Shown piece by piece: positions 42,558-52,460 of a DNA stretch of 64,000 bases (its first letter is position 1; each line of letters begins with the position of its first letter). This DNA is from Actinopolyspora lacussalsi (GTDB lineage: Bacteria; Actinomycetota; Actinomycetes; Mycobacteriales; Pseudonocardiaceae): the NCBI GenBank assembly GCA_030803735.1, contig JAURUC010000001.1, positions 3,489,501 through 3,553,500 of the forward strand. Direction: 5' to 3'. The notes below the pieces were generated by a model. It saw only the letters and a program-made list of their open reading frames with translations. It was not told where the DNA came from and did not search any database. Both the position numbers and the translations under genes were made by a program.

Positions 42558-44735
42558 ATGACCGGCTGGACAGCGCCTGTTTCAAGCGCTCACGAGGTGA
42601 CGGGTGTGGACGGACAGCGCAAACGGGACTTCGCCGCTGCCTGGAGCCGGGCGCTCGTGGGGACCAGTTACGTGCCGATGACCGGCGCGGAAGTGGAAGA
42701 GCTGCTGGAGGGCTACACCGACCAGCTGGCCGAAGCGTTGCTGAGCGAGCCGCAGAACACCGACGCCGCTCGCGAGATCGGTTCCGAGCTGGTGTCCGTG
42801 CACTTCACCGGCGCCGAATCCCTCGCGAGGACGATCGAGAACGTCGGGGAGCACATGCTCCCCGCGTTCGGCATCGCGGAGAGCCCCGAGATGCGAACGC
42901 GCGTTTCGGCGATACAGTCCGCGATCTCGGCGGGATTCATGCAGGCGGCCCGCAAGCGGACCCTGGACGAGCAGGAAGCCATCCGCCAGGCCGTGCTGGA
43001 CGCACGTGACTCCGTCGAGCAGGCGCTGCGCACCAGCGAGGCCAGGTTCCGGGCGATCTTCGCCGAAGCCGCCATCGGTATCGGGATCGCCGACACCGAG
43101 GGGCGGATCATGGAGGCCAACGCCTCGTTGCGGCGGATCCTGGGACGCACCTCCGAGGAACTGCGCGGTCTGATGGTCTACGACCTGGTCGACCCCGAGG
43201 ACAACGACACCGTCTGGCGGGTCTACGAGGAGCTCGTCCGCGGCGAACGCGAGCAGTACCGGGTCGAGAAGCACTTCACCCGCCCGGACGGAAGCAAGTC
43301 GTGGACCGAGCTGATCGTGTCGCTGGTGCGCGGTGAGGACGGCCTGCCGCTCTACCAGGTCGCGATGATGGAGGACGTCACCGACCGCAAGATGCTGCAG
43401 GACCGGCTGCGGCACCAGGCCCTGCACGACCCGCTGACCGGCCTGCCCAACCGTGCTCTGTTCCTGGACCGGCTCACCGAGGCCCTGCGCGAGGACTCCG
43501 AGAACACGAAGCGAACCGACCGGGTGGCGCTGTGCTACATGGACCTGGACGGCTTCAAGGTCATCAACGACAGTCTCGGACATCACGTGGGTGACGACCT
43601 GCTGGTGACCGTGGCACAGCGCCTCGACGAGGCCGTGCGGGGGGAGGACCGGCTCGTCGCGCGGATGGGCGGGGACGAGTTCGTGATCCTCATCCAGGGA
43701 TCGCAGGGCACGCAGCAGGCCATCGAAGTGGCCAACCACGTGCTGGAAACCCTGGTTTCCCCGATGCGGGTCGGCAACCAGGAGCTCGCGGTCTCGGCCA
43801 GCATCGGGATTCTGGAGCGCTCCACGGCGGGACAGACACCCGCCGAACTGATGCGCGACGCGGACGTCACGCTGTACTGGGCCAAGGCCGAGGGCAAGAA
43901 CCAGTGGGCGCTGTTCGACACCGAACGCAACGCGAGCGAGGTCGCGCAGTTCCGGCTCTCGGCCGCCATGCCCGCGGCGCTGGAACGCGAGGAGTTCTAC
44001 GTCGACTACCAGCCGCTGGTGGAGCTCGGCGAGTACACCGTCTCCGGCGTGGAGGCGCTGGTGCGGTGGTGGCACCCGGAGCTGGGCAGGCTCGGCCCCG
44101 ACCGGTTCATCGGCCTCGCCGAGGAGACCGGCATGATCGTCCCGCTGGGACGCTGGGTGCTCCGCAAGGCGTGCGAGCAGGCAAGGGCCTGGCAGGACGA
44201 GTTCGGGCGGGACGCGCCGTTCATGAGCGTGAACCTGGCCGTGCGACAGTCCCGGGACCCCAACCTCGTCTCCGACGTCACCGAGATCCTCGACCGGACC
44301 GGTCTGGACCCGGCCAAACTGCAACTGGAGCTGACCGAGAGCGCGATCATGGGCACCGCCGACGAACCGCTCGAGGCCCTGCGCACACTGTCCCGGATGG
44401 GAGTGCGCATCGCGATCGACGACTTCGGCACCGGCTACTCCAACCTGGCCTATCTACGGCACCTGCCCGTGCACGAACTCAAGATCGCCGGTTCGTTCAT
44501 GGAGGGGCTGGCCGACAGCGAGTGCATCGATCCGGTGGACGCCCGAATCGTGAGCACCCTGGTCGACCTGGCACACACCCTGGGGCTGACCGTGACCGCC
44601 GAGGGCGTCGAAACCCGCGCCCAGGCCAAGCGGATGAACGAGATCGGCTGTGAAACCGGGCAGGGCTGGCTCTTCGCGAAACCGGGTTCCCCGGACGCGG
44701 TACGGGAACTGCTGACCGCCGAACAGCACCGGTGA
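42558..44735 (+). CDS. cdgA: CdgA-like PAS-GGDEF-EAL c-di-GMP enzyme
   Basis: A 725-residue cytosolic protein. Residues ~10-125 are the helical N-terminal domain seen in Streptomyces CdgA (FAAAWSRALVG start, AGFMQAARKRTLDEQEAIRQ end); then a PAS domain (ARFRAIFAEAAIGIGIADTEG), GGDEF (RMGGDEFVIL, ~372) and EAL domains. The EAL set is complete: VEALVRWW, NLAVRQ, ELTESAIM, IDDFGTGYSNLAYLRHLP, TAEGVET. It can in principle both make and break c-di-GMP. In Streptomyces CdgA affects development. The start has GGAGG eleven bases upstream. Confidence 0.92.
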   Translation: MTGWTAPVSSAHEVTGVDGQRKRDFAAAWSRALVGTSYVPMTGAEVEELLEGYTDQLAEALLSEPQNTDAAREIGSELVSVHFTGAESLARTIENVGEHMLPAFGIAESPEMRTRVSAIQSAISAGFMQAARKRTLDEQEAIRQAVLDARDSVEQALRTSEARFRAIFAEAAIGIGIADTEGRIMEANASLRRILGRTSEELRGLMVYDLVDPEDNDTVWRVYEELVRGEREQYRVEKHFTRPDGSKSWTELIVSLVRGEDGLPLYQVAMMEDVTDRKMLQDRLRHQALHDPLTGLPNRALFLDRLTEALREDSENTKRTDRVALCYMDLDGFKVINDSLGHHVGDDLLVTVAQRLDEAVRGEDRLVARMGGDEFVILIQGSQGTQQAIEVANHVLETLVSPMRVGNQELAVSASIGILERSTAGQTPAELMRDADVTLYWAKAEGKNQWALFDTERNASEVAQFRLSAAMPAALEREEFYVDYQPLVELGEYTVSGVEALVRWWHPELGRLGPDRFIGLAEETGMIVPLGRWVLRKACEQARAWQDEFGRDAPFMSVNLAVRQSRDPNLVSDVTEILDRTGLDPAKLQLELTESAIMGTADEPLEALRTLSRMGVRIAIDDFGTGYSNLAYLRHLPVHELKIAGSFMEGLADSECIDPVDARIVSTLVDLAHTLGLTVTAEGVETRAQAKRMNEIGCETGQGWLFAKPGSPDAVRELLTAEQHR

Positions 44736-44973
44736 CACCGGAGCGTCCGAGTGACACCGGAGCGTCCCGAGGACGCCACCGGTGCGGCCGGCTTCCCCGT
44801 GTCGATCGAGCTTCCCCGACGTTGTCGGGATGAGCTCCCGGAACCGAACTCCCGGACCACGTCGCCGACCCTGCCGTGGGGGCCGGACGTGGTCGCGGCC
44901 GGGAGCCGGCCACGGCGGATACGCCGTGCCGACTCGCGACGGCCGCGGACCGAAGTCGGTCCAGCGGGAGGCG

Positions 44974-45825
44974 TCAGTCCTTCAACTGCCGCTCCGCACG
45001 GCTGATCACCGAATGCACCGAGGCGTTGCCGTCACTCGTGACCCAGGAGACCTGAACGCTCGGTCGGACCTGTCTGCGCTGCAGCCGCATGGGCCGGACC
45101 ACCGCGCTGCGGGCCCCCTCCGCGATCTCGTCACCGGTCCCGCTGGGATGCTCCACGACCAACGCGAACTCGTCACCACCGAAGCGGGCCACGGTGTGCT
45201 CGTCGGCGACGCTCTGCCGCAGCCTCCCCGCGATCATGGTCAACAGCTCGTCCCCCTGGGCGAAGCCGTGGTCGACGTTGAACTGTTCGAGCCTGCGGAC
45301 ATCCACGAGCACCAACGTGGTCAGGGTGGTCCGACAACGGGCCCGCGCCAGTGCCTGGTCGAGCCTGTCCAGCAGCAGCACCCGCCCCGGCAGGCCCGTC
45401 AACGGATCCGTCATTCCACGGGAGTGCGACACGTCGGAATCCACCGGTTGGAGGAACATCAACACCCGCTGTTGCGAACAGGTGCGGGTGGGCTGGTAGT
45501 CCATCCAGAGGTGTCCGCTCGGCTTGCCCTCCCGGGTGATCACGACGGGCGTGGACATCCGGGTGCCGGTACGCAGCACCTGGCTGGTCAGATCGGTCCA
45601 GTCGGGCAGTCGCGCTCCGGTACTGTCCCGCATCGCCCAGTCCGCCGGGCGCGAACCGGTGAGCAGATCCGTGCGATCCAGCCGCAGCAGATCCGCGGCG
45701 GCGTCGTTCGTGGCCAACACCTGACCCCGCTCGTCGGTGAGCATGAATCCGGCGGTCAGACTCATGATGAGTTCATCCCACACCCCGGTGAACTGGGATA
45801 CGCCAGTGGCATAGACAACACTCAT
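44974..45825 (-). CDS. PAS-GGDEF diguanylate cyclase
   Basis: A 283-residue cytosolic protein. PAS-like sensor at residues ~10-125 (MLTDERGQVLATNDAAADLL), then a GGDEF domain: DPLTGLPGRVLLLDRL and VARFGGDEFAL near residue 215, so the active site is intact. It ends soon after the domain. It is convergent with the cdgA-like gene, and a third cyclase is 8 kb away. The start ATG 45825 follows a GGGAGG-like stretch. The signal sensed by the PAS domain is unknown. Confidence 0.88.
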   Translation of the reverse strand: MSVVYATGVSQFTGVWDELIMSLTAGFMLTDERGQVLATNDAAADLLRLDRTDLLTGSRPADWAMRDSTGARLPDWTDLTSQVLRTGTRMSTPVVITREGKPSGHLWMDYQPTRTCSQQRVLMFLQPVDSDVSHSRGMTDPLTGLPGRVLLLDRLDQALARARCRTTLTTLVLVDVRRLEQFNVDHGFAQGDELLTMIAGRLRQSVADEHTVARFGGDEFALVVEHPSGTGDEIAEGARSAVVRPMRLQRRQVRPSVQVSWVTSDGNASVHSVISRAERQLKD

Positions 45826-46324
45826 TCGGAGCTACCCTCCCCACCAGATGGAGCAGTGAATTTGAGCCTCCCCTCGTAGCGGGATCGAATTCAAGGGTTC
45901 CGACACCACACGTCATGGTGTTTTTTCGCTGAGTCACTAACACAACGTGAGCACTGTCGAACCCCGGATACCCGAGGTGATGTTTTCGCGACGGTTCGGC
46001 GACATCGAGATGAACCGTGGCGGTCCTCCGGCGTCGTGCCCCGACCTCCTACTCTGGTTGACATCTCGACTGCTGTCCGGGAACACGTTCCCTCCCGAAC
46101 GATCGGCCCGCCGATGGAGTCGTCCGGCTCACCGACCCGTGCCACGGGCTCCGTCGTGCTGCGTGGCGGATCCCGCGACACGGGCACTCGGCGACTCGGA
46201 GTTCCCGGAGGCCGAGTGGGAACGGACGCGGTTCCCGGATCGCCCGACGAACCAGCAGGACCAACAGGACGGTGGCAGCGTGCGGCCGACAACACAATTC
46301 CCCGAACGGGGATCACTTGTCAGC
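45826..46324. other. Divergent region before GT87 gene
   Basis: 499 bp. A 6-bp hairpin followed by T5 (ACACCA-loop-TGGTGT, 45903-45926) looks like an intrinsic terminator on the plus strand, though no plus-strand gene precedes it. An in-frame GTG at 46280 could be an earlier start for the GT87 gene. Confidence 0.4.
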
Positions 46325-47686
46325 ATGGTGTACGAACACCGAAAAATACTCTGTGTAATCGCACTGTGCGAGTTCCTCGCGGTGGTCCTCGTCTCGGCCA
46401 TCGACCCGCACGCACACATCGACGGCGAGGTGTACCGGCTCGGAGCACAGGCGTGGTTGAACGGGCAACCGATCTATCACGACCTACCGCCCACCGAAGT
46501 GGGGCTGCGGCTCCCGTTCATCTACCCACCGTTCGCGGCCGTCGCGTTCACACCGCTGGCACTGGTCTCCAAGACGGTCGCCGTCGCACTGATCATGTTC
46601 GTCAGCCACGTCGCCCTGCTGATCACGCTGTACGTGATACTACGAACCGCCGAGTTCTCCCCGTCGAACCGACGAACCGTCCTGCTGGTCACCGCCGCGG
46701 TGCTGCCGTTGGCCACCCTCGCCGAACCGGTACGGGAAACCCTCACCTACGCACAGATCAACCTGGTGCTCATGGCGCTGGTGGCCGTCGACTGCCTGTG
46801 GCGGGCGGACGGCCACCGCAAGCTGCCTTACCCCAGGGGGATACTGCTCGGCATCGCGGCGGGACTCAAGCTCACACCCGCCGTGTTCCTGCTGTTCTTC
46901 CTGCTGCGCCGGGACCTGCGCGCGATCGTGACCACGGTGCTGACCTTCCTGGTGACCGTGGCACTCGGTTTCCTGCTCGCATTCGACGACGCGCGTGAGT
47001 TCTGGCTGCGCGAGGTGTTCGCCAGTAGCGACGTCTCGTTCGGACCGCGGTTCACGGGGGATGCCTCGATCTACGCGGGCAACGTCTCGCTGCGCTCGCT
47101 GCTGAGCAAGCTCACCGTGCCGGAACCCTGGTTGAGCGTCTGTCTCGGGATACTGATCCTGCTGATGGCGGGCTTGGCGGTGTTCGGGATGCTGTCGGCA
47201 CTGCGCGCCCGGGAGGGACAGCGCCGGGACCACTCGACAGCGCTGGTGATCAACGCGGTGTTCGGCCTGCTGATCTCGCCGATCTCCTGGTCGCACCACT
47301 GGGTCTGGATAGTGCCGGGGCTGGTGCTGCTGTTCGGACGTGGGTACACGCGGCGCGACTGGCCACTGCTGCTCTCGCTGGGTCTCGCGGTGGAGCTCTA
47401 CCTGATCGGTCCGCACTGGCTGGTTCCGCAGGGTGACGGCAAGGAGCTCACGTGGAACTTCTTCGAACACCTGATCGGCAACGCCTATGTGTACCTGGGA
47501 GTCGGTTTCCTGGTCTACCAAGCGTTTCTCGGCTGGAAAGGCCGGTACTCGAATTCCGAGGCGAGGACATCGATTTCCGAGGCGGCGAATCCCGGTGCGG
47601 CGAATCCCGGTCAACGGCCGGTTTCCGAGGGATCCGGTCCGGCGGGGAGCACGAGCTCGACCGCGCCGGACGGACACGGCGGTTGA
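46325..47686 (+). CDS. GT87-like polyprenol-dependent mannosyltransferase
   Basis: A 453-residue protein with about ten membrane helices. The first outside loop has IDPHAHIDGEVYRLGAQAWL with the acidic pair typical of GT-C enzymes, then PFIYPPFAAVAF and LAAGLKLTPA-like GIAAGLKLTPAVFLLFF, and SPISWSHHWVW near the end: the GT87 (PimE-like) signature. Such enzymes add mannose from polyprenyl phosphate to lipids or glycans outside the membrane. The tail carries a small repeat, EAANPGAANPG. ATG 46325 is preceded by GGGGATC. Confidence 0.88.
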   Translation: MVYEHRKILCVIALCEFLAVVLVSAIDPHAHIDGEVYRLGAQAWLNGQPIYHDLPPTEVGLRLPFIYPPFAAVAFTPLALVSKTVAVALIMFVSHVALLITLYVILRTAEFSPSNRRTVLLVTAAVLPLATLAEPVRETLTYAQINLVLMALVAVDCLWRADGHRKLPYPRGILLGIAAGLKLTPAVFLLFFLLRRDLRAIVTTVLTFLVTVALGFLLAFDDAREFWLREVFASSDVSFGPRFTGDASIYAGNVSLRSLLSKLTVPEPWLSVCLGILILLMAGLAVFGMLSALRAREGQRRDHSTALVINAVFGLLISPISWSHHWVWIVPGLVLLFGRGYTRRDWPLLLSLGLAVELYLIGPHWLVPQGDGKELTWNFFEHLIGNAYVYLGVGFLVYQAFLGWKGRYSNSEARTSISEAANPGAANPGQRPVSEGSGPAGSTSSTAPDGHGG

Positions 47687-47752
47687 ATAGCCACCAGAGC
47701 GGCGATCCCGGACGTGAGGCTCCCTGACGCGGCAACCTGGTCCGAGACGACA

Positions 47753-47789
47753 ATCGGGGCCGGGGAGTTCCCAACTCCCCGGCCCCGAT
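47753..47789. terminator. Bidirectional terminator
   Basis: A perfect 17-bp stem (ATCGGGGCCGGGGAGTT with its complement) and a CCC loop, between the GT87 gene (stop at 47686) and the convergent secreted-protein gene (stop at 47904). Very stable on either strand. Confidence 0.75.
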
Positions 47790-47903
47790 AACGCCGCCCC
47801 GCGGCTACCGACAATCGCCAAGCGGCTCCGCGAGGGCGGCAGGACGCGTACTTCCGGGGTGGTCAGTCCCGGGCGTACGCGTGCGGCGACCCCGCCATGA
47901 CGC

Positions 47904-49361
47904 TCACACGGCACCGACCTTCGGCATACCGTTGGCATCCAGGGCGGGCAGTGGATAGGTGTGCCCGTCGAGCAGCGGCAGCGCCATCATCGTCGCCGGT
48001 GCGGCACCACGGGCGGTGGGCCGCTCGCGGAACGGGTTGGAAACCACCTGCTGGCGCTCCGGCATCGCGGCGGCCAACTCGTCCAGCTCGCGCACCACCA
48101 CACGCGAGAGTTCGGGACGCTCGCTGAAGAAGACCTCGTCCTCCTCGGCTTCGTACGCCGGGATGACGGTGGTGGCCTCGATGCTCAACTCGCGTGCGAT
48201 GCGGGAGAAGCCGCCGGTCTCGACGTTGCCGTCGAAGGCGTTGAACTCGCCCAGCGGCTCGGCGAGCTCGGCACCGTCCGGACCGCTCGCCGAATCCGGA
48301 GTGGCGACCAGGAGTTCCGGCGCCACCAGGGTGGGGATCTGCTCGGCTCGCTGATGCGCCTCGCTCGGCAGCCGGAGCGGCTCGGCCTCCTCGGCTGGGC
48401 GCTCAACGCCGGAACTCGCCGACAGCGCCGAGCGCAGCAGCTCACGCGGCACCGCGCGCAGATCCGGCCCGGTGTCCAGCCCGGACGAGGTGAGATCGAC
48501 CGAATCGGTGAGCAGCAGCCCCGGCGAGTTACGCGACCGCACGGCCGGACCGGCCTGGACGATCCCCTCGCCGCGTGGGGCGGCCAGTTCGGGAGCCACG
48601 GCGGGATCGGTGTGCGGTGTGACCAGTGCGAGGGGCAGCGTCTCGGTGGTGCTCTCGTCGACGTGCGGCTGGGCATCGACTCGCTTCCGGGCGTCGACGA
48701 GCGTGTCGACGACCCCGCCGATCGGCCCGGACCAGCTCAACGAGCGGTGGAAGCCGTCCGCCGGTTTGGTCTCCTGCGCCGCGTGCCTCCCCCGGGAGCG
48801 TTCCCTGGGCTGAGCCTCGACACGGTCGGGGGTTCCGAGCGGAGCGGAACGTGCCACATCCGTGCGCCAGGACAACTCGGGCAACCCGGTGGACGGCCCC
48901 GAGCGGGGAGGTTCCACCGGCAGGCGCTCCGCCGATTCCGCACGAGGCGGGATCCAGTGCTGCCGGGCGGTCTGCTCGACGGTCCGCTCGACGGTCCGTT
49001 CCACATCGGGCTCCGACGCATCGGTGATGCGGGGGAGCCGCTGGGTGCGCTCGTTGTCGACCTCGGGTGGAACGTCGCGTATGGGTTCGATGACGCCGAC
49101 GAGGGTGTCGGCAGTGGCGTTGGCGACCGTGTCCCGGAACGGATCCTTGCCGTCCTCCGGGAACAACTCACCGGCGAAGCACAGCCCACTGCGGCTGGGA
49201 GTGCCGTCTCCGGCCGCTTCCGCGGGAGTCAGCGGGTCACCGAGCGGTGAGGTGGGACGATCCGGGCAGTTCCCGGACGCCGCGGCTACGCCGGTACCGG
49301 CCGCGAGCATTCCGCCGGTCACCAGCGCTGCTTGCACGCCTCGCCTTGCCCAAGTCTGCAT
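47904..49361 (-). CDS. Large secreted low-complexity protein, unknown
   Basis: A 485-residue protein with a signal peptide (GVQAALVTGGMLAAGTGVAAA) and a mature start SGNCPDRPTSPLGDPLTPAE containing one of two N-terminal cysteines. The rest is rich in Pro, Glu, Arg and Ser with no fold recognised and ends in a hydrophobic patch (MMALPLLDGHTYPLPALD). GGAGGAGAG before ATG 49361 is strong. It is followed upstream by a second gene of the same style on the same strand. A cell-surface or wall-associated role is a guess. Confidence 0.7.
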   Translation of the reverse strand: MQTWARRGVQAALVTGGMLAAGTGVAAASGNCPDRPTSPLGDPLTPAEAAGDGTPSRSGLCFAGELFPEDGKDPFRDTVANATADTLVGVIEPIRDVPPEVDNERTQRLPRITDASEPDVERTVERTVEQTARQHWIPPRAESAERLPVEPPRSGPSTGLPELSWRTDVARSAPLGTPDRVEAQPRERSRGRHAAQETKPADGFHRSLSWSGPIGGVVDTLVDARKRVDAQPHVDESTTETLPLALVTPHTDPAVAPELAAPRGEGIVQAGPAVRSRNSPGLLLTDSVDLTSSGLDTGPDLRAVPRELLRSALSASSGVERPAEEAEPLRLPSEAHQRAEQIPTLVAPELLVATPDSASGPDGAELAEPLGEFNAFDGNVETGGFSRIARELSIEATTVIPAYEAEEDEVFFSERPELSRVVVRELDELAAAMPERQQVVSNPFRERPTARGAAPATMMALPLLDGHTYPLPALDANGMPKVGAV

Positions 49362-49582
49362 GGAACTCTCCTCCGATTCCTTTCCCGCGATACAGGAGTG
49401 CCCCTGCACGCAAGCTTTGTGAGAACTGCGATTGCTGAATGACCCGATCGAGCGAGCCCGGATTCCGGTTCCGGTAACACTCGGGGTCGAAGTCGCGGAG
49501 GGCGAAAAACACTGCTCGGGTGTGACGGTGAGTGGAAACCACTCGAACCGGCCCGAGGCGGTCCGCCACGGCGGACCGAGAA

Positions 49583-50857
49583 TCAGTCGGGAGTGGTACC
49601 CGGTTGCGGCCCCTCGGGGCTCGCGGGGTCGTAAACATTGGCGCGCGTTATGGCGCCGGGGGAGGGGACGGCGGACCGCGAAACGGGAAGCGAGTCCCCG
49701 AGACCGTAGCCGCCGTGCGAGCCGCCGCCGGAGGTGTTGGCATCCGTGTCGCAGCCGCAGTCACCGGACGGGAAAGGAAGTTTCCCGCCACGATCTTCCG
49801 TGGGCGAACCGTCGCGTTCGGAGCGCGATTCGTGGTTCAGCCAAGCGATGTTCCGGTCGATCGCGGCGAACGCCGCCGCTTCCCGGGAGTCGGATTCGGA
49901 ACCGGACGCGCCGGAGTCGTTCGACCCGGTCTCGTCGGAGGTGTCGCCGGGATGTGCGGCGGACACACCGTCGTCGGGTAGTACCGCCGTACCACCGATG
50001 CCGCCGGAGGCTTCGTCCGGAATATCGCCCGGCGTTTCCCCGGAGACCGTTTCGCGTAGCGAGTCGTGCAGTCCCCCCAGACCCGACTCGACCGCTCCGG
50101 TGAGCGATTCCTCGCCCGTTGTCCCGGAAATCACGGTGCCCGTCACTCGTTCGACGGGGCGCAGCAACGGATCGACCTCACGTCGCGCGGTCCGCAGCCC
50201 ATCGGAAACCGAGTCGGACAGCCGGTCGGTGGTTCCCCGGAGCCCGTCGCGATCCAGCACAGTCCCCAGTGGATCGGTTTCTTTTCCGGTTACCTTTCCG
50301 CCGTCCGATTCCGCGGAAACGGCCAGGGGGGTTTGAGCTCGATCACTCCGGGCTCGATCACTCCGGGCTCGATCACTCCGGGCTCGATCACTCCGGGCTC
50401 GATCAGTTCGGGATGGGCCGGTTTCGGCCCGGTCCGCCTCGGCCGGTTCGCCCGATACTCGGGTCGCCGTACCGCTCCCGACAGCACCGCCGACCGGATC
50501 CACCGTGGTCGTTCGAGCGGAAGCTTCGGGACCCAGCGCCCGGGGGAGTGTCGACACCGGACCCGACTGGCCCGTACCCGGCTCCGCGCGGGATTCCGCC
50601 CGCTCGGCGTCGTAGCGGTCGTGCGCCTCGGAACCACCCGTTCCCGAGCCGGGAGAGCGGTCGTCGACGTGTCGGATCAGCGCCCCGACCTGTCGGAGCG
50701 TACCGTCCTCGGAAGGTTGCTCGACCGCCACCGCCTGCGCGGATCCGAAGAGCCAGGCAGCGGAGACACCGGCCACGGTTCCCCCGACAGCGACCAGCGC
50801 ACGGGACAGCCACCGCCGTTGGCGGTCGGCCGTCACCCACTGCTCGCCATCGAACAT
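49583..50857 (-). CDS. Secreted repeat-containing acidic protein, unknown
   Basis: A 424-residue protein: short basic start, one hydrophobic segment (RALVAVGGTVAGVSAAWLFG) acting as signal or anchor, and a Ser/Asp/Glu/Gly-rich body. Five copies of the unit SDRAR near residue 150 come from the 15-bp DNA repeat at 50341-50415. A Cys-Gly-Cys motif lies near the end (SGDCGCDTDAN). GGAG just before ATG 50857 fixes the start. It lies upstream of a gene for another secreted protein of like style; the two may be expressed together. Confidence 0.65.
   Translation of the reverse strand: MFDGEQWVTADRQRRWLSRALVAVGGTVAGVSAAWLFGSAQAVAVEQPSEDGTLRQVGALIRHVDDRSPGSGTGGSEAHDRYDAERAESRAEPGTGQSGPVSTLPRALGPEASARTTTVDPVGGAVGSGTATRVSGEPAEADRAETGPSRTDRARSDRARSDRARSDRARSDRAQTPLAVSAESDGGKVTGKETDPLGTVLDRDGLRGTTDRLSDSVSDGLRTARREVDPLLRPVERVTGTVISGTTGEESLTGAVESGLGGLHDSLRETVSGETPGDIPDEASGGIGGTAVLPDDGVSAAHPGDTSDETGSNDSGASGSESDSREAAAFAAIDRNIAWLNHESRSERDGSPTEDRGGKLPFPSGDCGCDTDANTSGGGSHGGYGLGDSLPVSRSAVPSPGAITRANVYDPASPEGPQPGTTPD
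50341..50415. repeat. 15-bp tandem repeat inside secreted-protein gene
   Basis: GATCACTCCGGGCTC is present four times without change at 50341-50400; a fifth unit with changes follows (50401-50415). In frame it gives a five-residue repeat, so copy number can vary without a frameshift. Confidence 0.92.
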
Positions 50858-51190
50858 GAACTCCGCAGCCTCCTCGGAACGACATTCCCGCCGGGACGGG
50901 CCCGGACGAGGAAAGGCGGTCGAGCACCTGCCGATCCTCGCGTGCGGTCCATCGCCACGCCGGTCGAGGAACAACGTTCCGTCGAGCCGACGGACAACCG
51001 GACCGGAGCACGCCCAGCGGATTGCCGACGATCACTCTTCCAAAGACATCCCCCGGTTCGCATTCATTCAGCGCTCGGTTCGTCACATCGTGTGACAGAA
51101 CGGTATTCCGCGTACGTCCCGAACCGGACACGGCACAACCGGAGCCGTGAGTCACCACCGTGATCCACCACATGCGTATACGGTTGCGGT
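50858..51190. other. Divergent region
   Basis: 333 bp between the starts of the secreted-protein and AI-2E permease genes. It must hold both promoters. No distinct operator or RNA was recognised. Confidence 0.4.
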
Positions 51191-52342
51191 GTGAGCGTCT
51201 TCAAGGTCACGGATTCGGACGAAGCCGCCAGGGTTCCGGTCGCGATACGCACAACGGCAGCCCTCAGCTGGCGGGTGTTGGTCATTCTCGGCATGCTGTA
51301 CGCCCTCGGCTGGCTGGTGGGCAGGCTGTCCGTGGTCGTCATCCCGGTGGCCATCGCGCTGCTGCTGTCCGCGCTGCTGGCTCCGGCCGTGGCGGCACTG
51401 TCCAGGTTGCGCGTACCGCGCGGACTGGCCACCGCGGTCGTACTGGTCGGCGGACTAGCCGCCGTGGGAGGCATCCTCACCTTCGTCATCAACGCGTTCA
51501 TCGCGGGCCTGCCCGACCTGCAACGACAACTGATGGCCAGCCTGGACACCATCCGGGAGTGGGCGGCCACCGGTCCGCTGCACCTCGGTGAGGCGCAGAT
51601 CAACAGATACGTGGACCAGGTCGGGAACTGGCTGCAGGACAACCAGCAGCGAATCACCAGCGGAGCGCTGGCCACGGCCACCACCTTCGGCAGCTTCCTT
51701 ACCGGGATGCTGCTGATGCTGTTCACCCTGATCTTCTTCCTGCACGACGGCAGGCGGATCTGGCTGTTCCTGCTGGGCCCGATGCCGGAACCATTGCGCT
51801 CCCGGCTCGATCTGGCGGGCACGAGGGGATTCGACTCGCTGATCGGCTACATCCGGGCGACCGGCCTGGTGGCCGTCGGTGACGCGTTGGGCATCGGAAT
51901 CGGGCTGGCCATAATAGGTGTCCCGCTGGTGGTGCCGCTGGCGGCGCTGGTGTTCCTCGCGGCGTTCATCCCGATCGTCGGTGCCGTGGCGTCCGGAGCG
52001 GTCGCGATACTCGTCGCCCTGGTCGCCAATGGACCGATCTCCGCGCTGTTGACGCTCGGGGTGGTGCTCGGCGTGCAGCAGCTCGAGGGCAACGTGCTGC
52101 AGCCACTGCTGATAGGCCGTGCGGTGCGGCTGCACCCGCTCGCCGTGGTGCTGGCGATCAGCGTGGGAGCCATAGTGGCGGGCATCATCGGTACGCTGCT
52201 GGCCGTACCGGTGCTGGCGATGCTCAACTCCGCCGTCCGCGCGCTTTACGAGGGCGACGGGCAAGCGGAACCGGCCACCGCCGCGGTGGAAGGCGGTCGG
52301 GAACCCCCCGAGAGCGATGGCGAAGAGCCCGCACCCGAATGA
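51191..52342 (+). CDS. AI-2E transporter (PerM) family permease
   Basis: A 383-residue membrane protein with about eight helices. Family motifs are IPVAIALLLSALLAPAVAAL at the start, the region LFTLIFFLHDGRRIW, and GAVASGAVAILVALVANGP then QQLEGNVLQPLLIGRAV near the end. Despite the family name, members carry out varied tasks, such as sodium-proton exchange or export of signals. The GTG at 51191 is the likely start. The C-terminus is acidic. It is solitary. Confidence 0.88.
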   Translation: MSVFKVTDSDEAARVPVAIRTTAALSWRVLVILGMLYALGWLVGRLSVVVIPVAIALLLSALLAPAVAALSRLRVPRGLATAVVLVGGLAAVGGILTFVINAFIAGLPDLQRQLMASLDTIREWAATGPLHLGEAQINRYVDQVGNWLQDNQQRITSGALATATTFGSFLTGMLLMLFTLIFFLHDGRRIWLFLLGPMPEPLRSRLDLAGTRGFDSLIGYIRATGLVAVGDALGIGIGLAIIGVPLVVPLAALVFLAAFIPIVGAVASGAVAILVALVANGPISALLTLGVVLGVQQLEGNVLQPLLIGRAVRLHPLAVVLAISVGAIVAGIIGTLLAVPVLAMLNSAVRALYEGDGQAEPATAAVEGGREPPESDGEEPAPE

Positions 52343-52460
52343 TTCGGAAATCAAGGGTTACCGTAGCTCGATCGCCGTAGCGGGTGGCGCGGCGGAAACT
52401 CTGGTGCGGTGGCGCCGAGCGGGTGGTGGGGGTTCAAGTACCGCGTCGTCCCACCGCCCC

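Noticed and set aside
45903..45926. Hairpin plus T-tract as a terminator of a plus-strand gene
   Set aside because: The shape fits, but no plus-strand gene or RNA precedes it; it could be part of a leader, so no terminator was called.
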